From Sphingobacterium sp. ML3W (lineage in GTDB: Bacteria > Bacteroidota > Bacteroidia > Sphingobacteriales > Sphingobacteriaceae): a stretch of DNA of 64,000 nucleotides. Below, one piece after another: positions 1 to 7,752 of the stretch. The translations under genes were made by a program, and so were the position numbers. Positions within the stretch are counted from its first letter, which is position 1. Each line of letters opens with the position of its first letter. The stretch is from assembly GCF_029542085.1 (NCBI RefSeq), contig NZ_CP107036.1, positions 1,364,001 to 1,428,000 of the forward strand, given 5' to 3'. A model generated the notes under the pieces. It had not been told where the DNA came from. It saw only the letters and a list, made by a program, of their open reading frames with translations, and did no database searches.

Positions 1-487
1 GCTCACGGTCACGGACAACTGAAAATTGTTGTTCAATAAATGGAATCAGGTCGTCAATCAAATCCTTTTCAAAAGTTGAGAATGCAACCACCCGTTCCTG
101 TGCCATGACGTTTCCGCCAGATCGGTCATCTTTCATGGCTCGACCATTAGGCATAACTACCACCATTGGTTCTATTTTTCCTTCGCCATACAGGTTATCC
201 AAAATAACTTGCGGATTTCCGTGTCGCAACCATTCCCTTTCATCGCCTCCGATTCCATGCAGGAGGTACAATACAGGATATCTCTTTTGGATATCATATC
301 CAGGCGGAGTATATATCAATGCTTTTCGAGATACGCCAACTGTTTTGGACGGATAAATAATAGAATCTATTTTTCCGGTCGACATAAGTTTCTGTTCGAC
401 ATCAAATCCCTTGGGTGCAGCCTGTTGTGCCTGCGATAAAAGGCTAAACGAAAAAACCCATAATGCTGTGCAAATAATCTTTCTCAT
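1..487 (-). CDS. CE1-type (feruloyl/acetyl) esterase, N-terminal part, cut by window edge
   Basis: About 162 codons are present from an ATG at 487, and the frame stays open to the left edge. The N-terminus is a Sec signal peptide of about 20 residues ending in SQAQQ. The mature part has a YTPPGYD strand followed by PVLYLLHGIGGDEREW, the oxyanion-loop HG region typical of esterase D/feruloyl-esterase alpha/beta hydrolases (CE1). The GxSxG nucleophile would lie beyond the edge. It is 48 bases downstream of the transketolase C-subunit stop on the same strand, so it may be the last seen gene of the transaldolase operon. Role by family: release of ferulate or acetyl groups from arabinoxylan in the periplasm. 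The exact ester substrate cannot be judged from this fragment. Confidence 0.75.
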   Translation of the reverse strand, partial: MRKIICTALWVFSFSLLSQAQQAAPKGFDVEQKLMSTGKIDSIIYPSKTVGVSRKALIYTPPGYDIQKRYPVLYLLHGIGGDEREWLRHGNPQVILDNLYGEGKIEPMVVVMPNGRAMKDDRSGGNVMAQERVVAFSTFEKDLIDDLIPFIEQQFSVVRDRE

Positions 488-535
488 TTATAATTAGTTA
501 AATAGTAATCAAAATTAGTGTTAAACCACTTTATT

Positions 536-1501
536 TTACGACTTGATTAGTTTTCTTTTGAGTACCCGAAGTACCGCGGCTACGATGGCATCGGCATTTA
601 GCCTGTATTTGTCCATAAGCTCTTGTGGTGTTCCCGATTCGCCGAAACTATCATCTACAGCAATATATTCCTGAGGTGCAGGCATCTGCACGGACAAGAG
701 TTGCGCGACACTGTCACCTAGGCCACCAATACGGTTATGTTCTTCGGCTGTCACCACGCAACCTGTTTTTGCGATCGAGACTAGTATAGCCTGGTTGTCC
801 AGGGGTTTGATCGTATGTATATTGATGATTTCGGCGTCGATTCCCAGTTTCTCCAATTCCTCACCCGCCAGGATTGCCTCCCATACTAAGTGTCCTGTTG
901 CAATGATGGTAACCGCAGTCCCGGGGTTGATCATAATCGCTTTTCCGATCTCAAACTCTTGATTTTCATCTGTAAAAACAGGGACAATCGGACGCCCAAA
1001 GCGCAAGTAAACAGGCCCTTTATGTCTGGCTGCTGCAACTGTTGCTGCCTTAGTCTGGTTATAGTCGCAGGGATTGATCACTGTCATGCCAGGAAGCATC
1101 TTCATCAATCCAATATCTTCGAGGATCTGGTGGGTCGCGCCATCTTCACCCAAAGTAAGTCCGGCGTGAGAGGCTGCGATCTTCACATTTTTATCCGAAT
1201 AGGCAATTGATTGCCGAATCTGATCGTAAACCCTTCCCGTCGAAAAGTTAGCAAATGTACCCGTAAAAGGGATTTTGCCACCGATGGTTAGCCCAGCTGC
1301 GATCCCCATCATATTAGCTTCGGCAATACCGATCTGAAAAAACCGTTCTGGATAGGCATTGATAAAATCATTCATCTTGAGGGAACCAATTAGATCTGCG
1401 CAAAGCGCAACCACATTTTCGTCTTGTTTTGCAGCTTCTACCAGCCCTGCACCAAAACCGGAACGTGTATCTTTTGATTCTGTATAGGTATATTTTTTCA
1501 T
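536..1501 (-). CDS. tkt: transketolase, C-terminal subunit (pyrimidine-binding plus C domain)
   Basis: This is the second half of a split transketolase, which transfers two-carbon units between pentose, tetrose and hexose phosphates using thiamine diphosphate. The protein is about 321 residues. The GIAEANMMG segment contains the glutamate that activates the thiamine ring, followed by the TFANFSTGRVYDQIRQ region and a transketolase_C domain (VTAEEHNRIGGLGD). I chose the ATG at 1501. A longer frame would need a TTG at 1510. It follows the N-subunit by 29 bases, and the order transaldolase, N-subunit, C-subunit is the usual split arrangement. It probably acts in the cytoplasm on xylulose-5-phosphate made from arabinose and xylose. 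Confidence 0.93.
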   Translation of the reverse strand: MKKYTYTESKDTRSGFGAGLVEAAKQDENVVALCADLIGSLKMNDFINAYPERFFQIGIAEANMMGIAAGLTIGGKIPFTGTFANFSTGRVYDQIRQSIAYSDKNVKIAASHAGLTLGEDGATHQILEDIGLMKMLPGMTVINPCDYNQTKAATVAAARHKGPVYLRFGRPIVPVFTDENQEFEIGKAIMINPGTAVTIIATGHLVWEAILAGEELEKLGIDAEIINIHTIKPLDNQAILVSIAKTGCVVTAEEHNRIGGLGDSVAQLLSVQMPAPQEYIAVDDSFGESGTPQELMDKYRLNADAIVAAVLRVLKRKLIKS

Positions 1502-1530
1502 TTTAATCAATTTGGAAAATTTATGATTTC

Positions 1531-2394
1531 TTAAGCGATATAGTCTCCCAATGTCTCGGTATTCTGATTCAACGCCGATGCCAATTGTGCATCATTTGGC
1601 GCTATCCCATGCCATTTGTGCGAGCCCATCATAAAGTCGACACCATTACCCATTTCGGTGTGCAACAATACCATGACCGGAAATCGTCTTTTGGTAGCAT
1701 CCTGAGCTTTTCTCAAACCGGCGATGACCGAGCTGATGTCGTTGCCGCGCCTAACTTCAATAACCTTCCAACCAAATGCTATCCATTTGCCCGGTAAGTC
1801 GCCCAGTGAGAGCACATCGTTAGTAGCCCCATCAATCTGAGCGCCGTTATAATCCACTATCGCAATCAAGTTGTCTATTCTATTGTGAGCTGCATACATG
1901 GCTGCTTCCCAGATCTGGCCCTCTTGTAATTCGCCGTCCCCCATAAGCACATATACCAATCGGTTATCGTTGTTCAATTTTTTGGCTTGAGCAGCTCCGA
2001 TCGATACGGAAAGCCCCTGTCCCAATGATCCCGAAGCAATACGGATACCCGGTAAACCTTCGTGGGTCGTTGGGTGGCCCTGCAAACGCGAATTGAGTTT
2101 TCTGAATGTTGCAAGTTCATCAATGGGAAAATATCCTGCGCGCGCCAGTACACTGTAAAACACGGGCGATATATGCCCGTTGGAAAGGAAAAACAGATCT
2201 TCTCCGGACCCATTTAAATCAAATTGTTCATTTCGCTGCATCAATTCGAAATACAGGCAGACCAATAATTCGGTACAACCCAGCGATCCACCGGGATGCC
2301 CAGATTGACAACCATGAACCATACGGACGATATCCCGCCGCACTTGCGCAACGATCGCCTCTAAATTGTGTACACTATTTTTAATCATCACCAT
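1531..2394 (-). CDS. tkt: transketolase, N-terminal subunit (thiamine diphosphate-binding)
   Basis: This half binds the diphosphate of thiamine diphosphate and forms the active enzyme with the next gene. Visible motifs are GHPGGSLGCTE, the GHISPVFY loop, LQGHPTTHEGLPGI, ASGSLGQGLS and the thiamine motif starting GDGELQEGQ and ending at DYN. The protein is about 287 residues, normal for split bacterial/archaeal-type N subunits. The ATG at 2394 is one base past the transaldolase stop (TGA at 2396-2398), which suggests translational coupling. An in-frame GTG at 2421 would overlap that gene and is less likely, while an ATG at 2388 is also possible. Confidence 0.93.
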   Translation of the reverse strand: MVMIKNSVHNLEAIVAQVRRDIVRMVHGCQSGHPGGSLGCTELLVCLYFELMQRNEQFDLNGSGEDLFFLSNGHISPVFYSVLARAGYFPIDELATFRKLNSRLQGHPTTHEGLPGIRIASGSLGQGLSVSIGAAQAKKLNNDNRLVYVLMGDGELQEGQIWEAAMYAAHNRIDNLIAIVDYNGAQIDGATNDVLSLGDLPGKWIAFGWKVIEVRRGNDISSVIAGLRKAQDATKRRFPVMVLLHTEMGNGVDFMMGSHKWHGIAPNDAQLASALNQNTETLGDYIA

Positions 2395-2395
2395 C

Positions 2396-3064
2396 TCATT
2401 TATTAATTTGTGTAGCCACACGTTTATGATCCGCTAAAAATTGCGCCAGTCCACTATCGGTCAAGGGATGTTTCAATAATGCATATATAGCCTGTAAAGG
2501 CCCGGTCATTACATCTGCGCCAATTTTAGCACAGCCTAAGATATGGGCACTATGACGAACCGAAGCTGCTAAAATCTGCGTCGGAAAATCATAATTATCA
2601 TAGATCGTACGTATTTCACGAATCAAGGCCAAACCATCGACAGATATATCATCAAGCCTTCCAACAAATGGCGATACATATGTGGCGCCAGCCTTGGCAG
2701 CCAAAAGTGCCTGCCCGGCAGAAAAGATCAAAGTACAGTTCGTTTTAATCTGATGGGTATTAAAATATTTGATCGCTTTAATACCATCCTCAGTCATCGG
2801 GACCTTAACAACGATTTTTTGATCTAAGGCCGCCAATAGCAAACCTTCTTCAATCATGGAGTTATAATCGGTCGAAATCACTTCTGCACTGACATCGCCT
2901 TCGACGATGCTACAGATTGCGCGGTAATGAGCGTGGATATTTTCTGTCCCTGTGATTCCCTCTTTAGCCATCAGTGAAGGGTTGGTGGTCACACCATCCA
3001 ATATCCCTAAATTTTGAGCTATACGAATCTCACTGAGACTTGCTGTATCGATAAAAAATTTCAT
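2396..3064 (-). CDS. tal: transaldolase, TalC/MipB (FSA-like small) family
   Basis: This 222-residue protein belongs to the small transaldolase family that also contains fructose-6-phosphate aldolase (FSA). It starts with MKFFIDTA and carries the GVTTNPSL loop. Lys87 in VVKVPM is the expected Schiff-base lysine. Two positions that separate the activities read as transaldolase: Glu61 (AEV) where FSA has Gln, and Phe133 (SPFVGR) where FSA has Tyr. It would move a dihydroxyacetone unit between sugar phosphates. It is the first gene of an operon with split transketolase, and its promoter carries the same operator block as two polysaccharide operons in this window. Confidence 0.9.
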   Translation of the reverse strand: MKFFIDTASLSEIRIAQNLGILDGVTTNPSLMAKEGITGTENIHAHYRAICSIVEGDVSAEVISTDYNSMIEEGLLLAALDQKIVVKVPMTEDGIKAIKYFNTHQIKTNCTLIFSAGQALLAAKAGATYVSPFVGRLDDISVDGLALIREIRTIYDNYDFPTQILAASVRHSAHILGCAKIGADVMTGPLQAIYALLKHPLTDSGLAQFLADHKRVATQINK

Positions 3065-3088
3065 TTTTTAAATTGATTAGTTGAATAG

Positions 3089-3106
3089 TCACCAGTTCTC
3101 TGGTGA
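3089..3106 (-). other. perfect stem-loop in transaldolase mRNA leader
   Basis: TCACCAG-TTCT-CTGGTGA is a perfect 7-bp inverted repeat with a 4-base loop. It lies between the predicted transcription start (about 3112) and the transaldolase ATG at 3064. It could be a leader hairpin that stabilises the mRNA or a protein-binding palindrome. The structure is seen directly, the role is unknown. Confidence 0.5.
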
Positions 3107-3118
3107 TTGGTTATAAGA

Positions 3119-3187
3119 CAAAACTATCGTTTTCCATAAGTGAGGATTGCAACAAATAAAAAAAAGAAGGGTAAAAATGTATAAAAC
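3119..3187 (-). promoter_or_regulatory. promoter and predicted HTCS-1 operator of transaldolase-transketolase operon
   Basis: Read on the minus strand, a TAGTTTTG box (3119-3126) fits the Bacteroidota -7 consensus TAnnTTTG. Twenty bases upstream is a 41-base block (3147-3187) containing ACATTTTTACCCTTC and TTTGTTGCAA. That block is identical at 38 of 41 positions to the one at 29813-29853 upstream of another operon, and it resembles the xus promoter at 7443-7475. The spacing to the -7 box is the same within one base in all three. The binding protein is inferred to be the neighbouring HTCS-1. Confidence 0.6.
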
Positions 3188-3199
3188 AAATTACCCTTC
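3158..3199 (-). terminator. intrinsic terminator of HTCS-1
   Basis: On the minus strand GAAGGGTAA (3199-3191) pairs with TTACCCTTC (3174-3166), a 9-bp stem with a 16-base loop, followed at once by eight T. It starts 49 bases after the HTCS-1 stop. The 3' half of the stem is also part of the predicted operator of the downstream transaldolase promoter. Confidence 0.6.
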
Positions 3200-3247
3200 C
3201 GAAAAATAGCACCTAAAACAGCTATTTATACAGCAATTATATGGCTG

Positions 3248-6200
3248 TTATATCGAAGTACATTTTTGCGAATGAATATATTCACTTGGCGTCATCTGAT
3301 ATTTTGCTTTGAAGACCTTGGTAAAATAGTTCGGATTTGCGAATCCCGTTTCGTAGGCAATTTCAGAAATGGACTTATCACTTTTCTCCAGCAAGCTCGC
3401 GGCCTTCTCCAGTTTTACTGAGCGGATAAAATCTACAGGTGACATTCCTGTAAGTTCCAGTAGTTTATTGTACAAAGACGCTCTACTCATTGAGGTGTGG
3501 CTACTCAGTGCCTCAACCGACAATTGTGGGTTATCGATATTATCGTGGACGTAGTTCAATACTTTTTGCAAAAACTTATCCTTTTCGGAGACGACGGTCA
3601 ATTCGGGAGCTACAATTGACACCTGCTTACTATAAACTTCTTTAAATGCTTGATTTAACTGGAGCAAACTATTGACCTTTGCAACAAGAACTTGCATATC
3701 AAAAGGTTTTGTAAGGTAACCTACCGCACCGGATTCCAATCCGCAGACAAGTCCATTATCTACCTGTGAAGCGGTCAATAATACGACAGGGATATGTTTT
3801 GTGCGCTTGTCCTGCGCCAATTTCTGTGAAAATTCCATTCCGTTGAGATAAGGCATTTGTACATCGCTTACGACAAGGTCAGGGTGATGAAAAAGGGCCT
3901 TTTGCCAACCGTCTTTCCCATTAGTAGCCTCAATGATCTGATAGTATTCACTTAAGGATTCTTTGAGATAATACCTGAAATCTTCATCATCTTCGATAAT
4001 CAGCACAAGTGGATTCTGTCTCACTTCAATGGGCTCGGCTGAAGTAATGATCTCCTGTTCGAATGGGATTTCATGATCCTGCTCTGCAGGATCTAACCAT
4101 AGATCAAATGTGAACACACTGCCTTTTGCTGGCTGGCTGTCCACCGCGATCTTTCCATTGTACATTTGTACAAATGACTGCGCGATCGATAGACCAATGC
4201 CCGAACCCTGGCTAGCAACCTTGCCATCATTGTCATATTGAAAAAAACTCTCAAATATAGATTCGTGCAACTGCTGAGGAATTCCGATTCCTGTGTCCCG
4301 TACCTCCAGATAGACATGTATTTTTTGGTCCGCCATGTTTACTGATGATATACTTACTGCGATATCACCGCCCTTCTTTGTGAATTTAAAGGCGTTATAG
4401 ATTAGATTAAATAGAATGCGTTCGACTTTATTGCGGTCGAAACGGCAATATACCTTCTCTTGGCAAGGCAAAAAAGAGTAATCTATCCCCTTTTGCAGTG
4501 CCATATCCTGAAATGATCGATACGTTTCCTGCACAAAAGATACCAATTCGCCATCTTCATCCTGCAGTTTCAGCTCGTGGTACTCCATTTTTCTGAAATC
4601 AAGCAGCTGATTTACGAGATTTAACAATCTTCGCGCATTTCTTCTGATGAGCGCAAGCTGATCCCCCAGTTTACTATCCTTATTTTTGGAAACCAAGGCA
4701 TCAATAGGCCCCATGATCAATGAAATTGGCGTACGGAATTCATGGCTTAAATTTGTTAAAAACTTTATTTTCATCGCATCAAGCTGATGTTTGGTTTCGG
4801 CATCTCTTCTCTGCTGTTCAATAAGTTGTTTTGCCTCTATACGCTCCTGTTCGATGGCAAATTTTTGTTTTAATTTTTGTATTCCGCGATGCCGCATCCA
4901 CCACAGTGTTCCCGCTATTGCAAGCACATAAAAAATATAGGCATAAACTGTACGCCAGAATGGTGGGGCAACGTGTATGGCAATGGATTTGATTTCCTTG
5001 TTCCAAATTCCGTCATTATTGCTGGCACGCACCTGGAAGATATAATCTCCGGGATCCAGATTGGTATAATAAGCATTATTTTCTTTCCCATTCCGAATCC
5101 AGTTTTTATCAAAGCCAACCAGCCGATACTCATATTGATTATCCTCGGGCACGGTAAGATTTAATGCCGCAAAAGAAATTGAAAAATTTTGTTTATACTT
5201 TAACTGAATACGATCTGCGGTCAACAACGACTGTTGTATTGGTCCTTTATCTGCGGGTTGAATGCTGACATTGTCAATTTTTAGGTCAGTCAGAGCCACT
5301 TTAGCAGGATTGCTATTTGTCTTTAGGTGCGCCGGATAAAAATGATTAAAACCCTTTTGTCCACCAAAGTATATTTCCCCGTCGGCGGTCTTTAGGGATG
5401 CACCGAGCATAAAAGCGCCCTCCTGTAATCCCACCGCATTTGAGTAGTTTTTAAATTTGTTTTCCGATGGAGCATAACAGCTTAACCCTTTATTCGTTGA
5501 AAACCACATCCGTCCTTTATCGTCTTCGACGATACTCTGTATCGCACCATTCGCTAGGCCATCTTTTTCAGAAAGGGTTTCAAATTGTGTTTTTCCTTTT
5601 CGGAGTATCCCTACGCCATTGCCATTGGTCCCCACCCACAGGTTTCCATTTTTGTCGCTATGCACTGCCAGTATGTAATTGCTAGGCAGTTTATTATGTG
5701 CTTTATCAAAAGTTGTTGTTCGCTTGGTCAGGGGATTATACATGACAAGCCCTGCCCCATAAGTACCTATCCACATATGGTGACTTTGGTCCTCTTCCAG
5801 GGCACGTATAAAATTGCCGGGCAGCTGGACTCCATCTACTCCGCCATCATCCCTTCTATATTTCTTTACAATGCCGGTGCCTTTTTGAATGACATTGATG
5901 CCACCACCGTTGGTCCCTACCCAAACATTTCCTTCAAAATCACTTTTTAGGCAAAAAACATCATTATTATTTAAATTAATCTCCTTTGTGCCAGCCGTAT
6001 ATCGCTTTAAACTTCCAGTCATAAGATCATAACAAAGTACCCCCTGTTGATAGGTACCGATCCAAAGTTGATCGAGTTTTCTTTCCAAAGCCAATACAGT
6101 AAGATCCGAAGGCAGGCTAGCGGATAGTTTCACCGATGAGATTCCATCTGTTTTCCTATCGTATTGCCAAACACCTCCACCATCAACACCCAGAAAAATC

Positions 6201-7339
6201 TTGTTTTGATAAGCAGCAAATGAGGTTATCATAGCAGGATCACCGGTCATTCCCTCCAAGAAGTCTAAACTCTTTAACCTAAATTGGCTTAAGTTGGTAT
6301 CGTACTTATTCAAGCCCCCTTGAAATGTACCTATCCAATAAATGCCACTGTTATCAGCGAATATAGATCGGATAGATTTATGTGATAAGCTATGCACATT
6401 GCTTGGATCAGGCCTAAAGGTACGGATTGTAAGATCTTTTGTATTAAGCACATCGAGCCCGTTATCTGTCCCGATCCATAATCCCTGCTTTTCACTATAA
6501 CACATGGTATATATACGTGGGCTGCTCAGATTTCCTTTGCCCTGCTGTGCAATAAACTTATTGAAGTGGAGCTCGCCCGGATTGAGGTATTTAAGTCCGA
6601 GCATCGAACCTATCCAGATGCGGCCTTTATCATCTTCTATGATGGAGGTCATTTCAATTCCATTTCCGTAACCTTCTTGTTCAGAAAGAACCTCAAAACG
6701 CTTTACCGTTTTTAGATCCTTTGAAATTCGAAAAACAGCATTTTCCGATGAAACCCACATATTATTTTGTCTATCCCGAAAGACGCAACTGGTCACTTTT
6801 CCTGCAAAGGTCTGGATAACATATTTATATTTTGGATCAGATTTTTTTTGGAGGTCGTTAACATCTAAAATAGATAATGCCCCATAGGAGGCGATCCAAA
6901 TATTTCCATCTGCATCTTTATCAATTGCATTTATAGCTGTACTAAGCCATTTACCGTCTGGAGTGAGATTATACGAACGAATGCGGTCAGCCTCACGATC
7001 GTAATAACTCAAGCCACCACCATTTGTGCCAATCCAAATCCGACCTTTTTTATCTTCACAGAGCGCCGAAATATGATTAGCCATCAAACTGTTTTCTTTG
7101 TCTGCGTCATAACGATAGACATTGTAATGGCGGCCGTCAAAGCGATTAAGTCCATCTTCTGTTCCCAACCAGAGAAAACCATCACCATCGCGATAAATGC
7201 TATAGATGGTATTGGAGGAAAGTCCATCTTTCGACGAATACCGTTGAAATGTAGCAGGCTGATTCTGCCCATAGGAAAAAAATGTTAGCAATGCTAAGCA
7301 TAATAGCAGTAAAGTTCGTGTCATATATTTAGGTGTCAT
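3248..7339 (-). CDS. hybrid two-component system sensor/regulator (HTCS-1)
   Basis: This 1363-residue protein combines sensor kinase and response regulator in one chain. A signal peptide is followed by about 14 Reg_prop propeller blades (repeated W[LVI]GT segments, residues 30-680) and a Y_Y_Y domain (about 690-780), forming the periplasmic sensor. A membrane segment follows at about 793-815. Next come HisKA with His866 in SHEFRTP, HATPase_c with GSGIGLS, a receiver with Asp1159 in VVSDVQMP, and an AraC-type HTH at the C-terminus (about 1255-1358). Known members sense oligosaccharides and activate susCD operons. It sits between the transaldolase operon and the divergent xus operon, and those promoters share an operator with the GH29 operon. 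The ligand is probably a xylo-oligosaccharide (inference). A second ATG at 7324 is possible. Confidence 0.93.
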   Translation of the reverse strand: MTPKYMTRTLLLLCLALLTFFSYGQNQPATFQRYSSKDGLSSNTIYSIYRDGDGFLWLGTEDGLNRFDGRHYNVYRYDADKENSLMANHISALCEDKKGRIWIGTNGGGLSYYDREADRIRSYNLTPDGKWLSTAINAIDKDADGNIWIASYGALSILDVNDLQKKSDPKYKYVIQTFAGKVTSCVFRDRQNNMWVSSENAVFRISKDLKTVKRFEVLSEQEGYGNGIEMTSIIEDDKGRIWIGSMLGLKYLNPGELHFNKFIAQQGKGNLSSPRIYTMCYSEKQGLWIGTDNGLDVLNTKDLTIRTFRPDPSNVHSLSHKSIRSIFADNSGIYWIGTFQGGLNKYDTNLSQFRLKSLDFLEGMTGDPAMITSFAAYQNKIFLGVDGGGVWQYDRKTDGISSVKLSASLPSDLTVLALERKLDQLWIGTYQQGVLCYDLMTGSLKRYTAGTKEINLNNNDVFCLKSDFEGNVWVGTNGGGINVIQKGTGIVKKYRRDDGGVDGVQLPGNFIRALEEDQSHHMWIGTYGAGLVMYNPLTKRTTTFDKAHNKLPSNYILAVHSDKNGNLWVGTNGNGVGILRKGKTQFETLSEKDGLANGAIQSIVEDDKGRMWFSTNKGLSCYAPSENKFKNYSNAVGLQEGAFMLGASLKTADGEIYFGGQKGFNHFYPAHLKTNSNPAKVALTDLKIDNVSIQPADKGPIQQSLLTADRIQLKYKQNFSISFAALNLTVPEDNQYEYRLVGFDKNWIRNGKENNAYYTNLDPGDYIFQVRASNNDGIWNKEIKSIAIHVAPPFWRTVYAYIFYVLAIAGTLWWMRHRGIQKLKQKFAIEQERIEAKQLIEQQRRDAETKHQLDAMKIKFLTNLSHEFRTPISLIMGPIDALVSKNKDSKLGDQLALIRRNARRLLNLVNQLLDFRKMEYHELKLQDEDGELVSFVQETYRSFQDMALQKGIDYSFLPCQEKVYCRFDRNKVERILFNLIYNAFKFTKKGGDIAVSISSVNMADQKIHVYLEVRDTGIGIPQQLHESIFESFFQYDNDGKVASQGSGIGLSIAQSFVQMYNGKIAVDSQPAKGSVFTFDLWLDPAEQDHEIPFEQEIITSAEPIEVRQNPLVLIIEDDEDFRYYLKESLSEYYQIIEATNGKDGWQKALFHHPDLVVSDVQMPYLNGMEFSQKLAQDKRTKHIPVVLLTASQVDNGLVCGLESGAVGYLTKPFDMQVLVAKVNSLLQLNQAFKEVYSKQVSIVAPELTVVSEKDKFLQKVLNYVHDNIDNPQLSVEALSSHTSMSRASLYNKLLELTGMSPVDFIRSVKLEKAASLLEKSDKSISEIAYETGFANPNYFTKVFKAKYQMTPSEYIHSQKCTSI

Positions 7340-7442
7340 CTTCGCTATAAAAAATAACGTCGTGTACTGTCACTAATTTATTAAATTAATCCTGATCCAA
7401 CGAGTCTCAAGAACGATTTGTACCCATAATCGAACATATTTG

Positions 7443-7504
7443 ACATTCTTATCCTTCATTTAAACATTCTTGCTATCCCCCCAATTTTTCATTAGCTAGT
7501 TTTG
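7443..7504 (+). promoter_or_regulatory. xus operon promoter with predicted HTCS-1 operator (direct repeat)
   Basis: ACATTCTT occurs twice, at 7443 and 7464, exactly 21 bases apart, so both copies lie on one face of the helix. The first copy continues as ATCCTTC, close to ACATTTTTACCCTTC at the other two sites, and the second ends in TTGCTA. Twenty-one bases later is TAGTTTTG (7497-7504), a TAnnTTTG -7 box identical to that of the transaldolase promoter. The leader to the xusA ATG would be about 240 bases. Confidence 0.55.
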
Positions 7505-7634
7505 ATGTACAATTATAAACCGCTTTGAAATGGTATTCCAAGCAGGATAGTCAACAGCCGAAAATGCAACCGGTTGCTAAATTTTCAAAGTAAAACATTA
7601 ACCAATTATTATTTAAAGCATATGACAACATTGG

Positions 7635-7665
7635 ATGATCCATAATCTATGATCCATTATGATCA
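7635..7665. repeat. short direct repeats in the xus leader
   Basis: ATGATCCAT occurs at 7635-7643 and 7649-7657 (14-base period), with a third ATGATC at 7659. Together with the interleaved TTATGATC words this can fold on itself. It lies within the predicted untranslated leader, about 90 bases upstream of the xusA start. Function unknown. Confidence 0.4.
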
Positions 7666-7752
7666 AAAATAACCTGTGGTGCTACCATACCAACCAATTA
7701 CAAACAAATTAACCAACGAATTTTTAAACCTATTTATCAATCCACAAATGCT

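Larger units (their letters stand above)
7340..7752. other. 413-bp divergent intergenic region, HTCS-1 / xusA
   Basis: This region carries the xus promoter with its predicted HTCS-1 operator (7443-7504) and a long leader with repeated ATGATC words (7635-7665). I saw no open reading frame worth calling and no clear -7 box for HTCS-1 itself. Confidence 0.6.
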
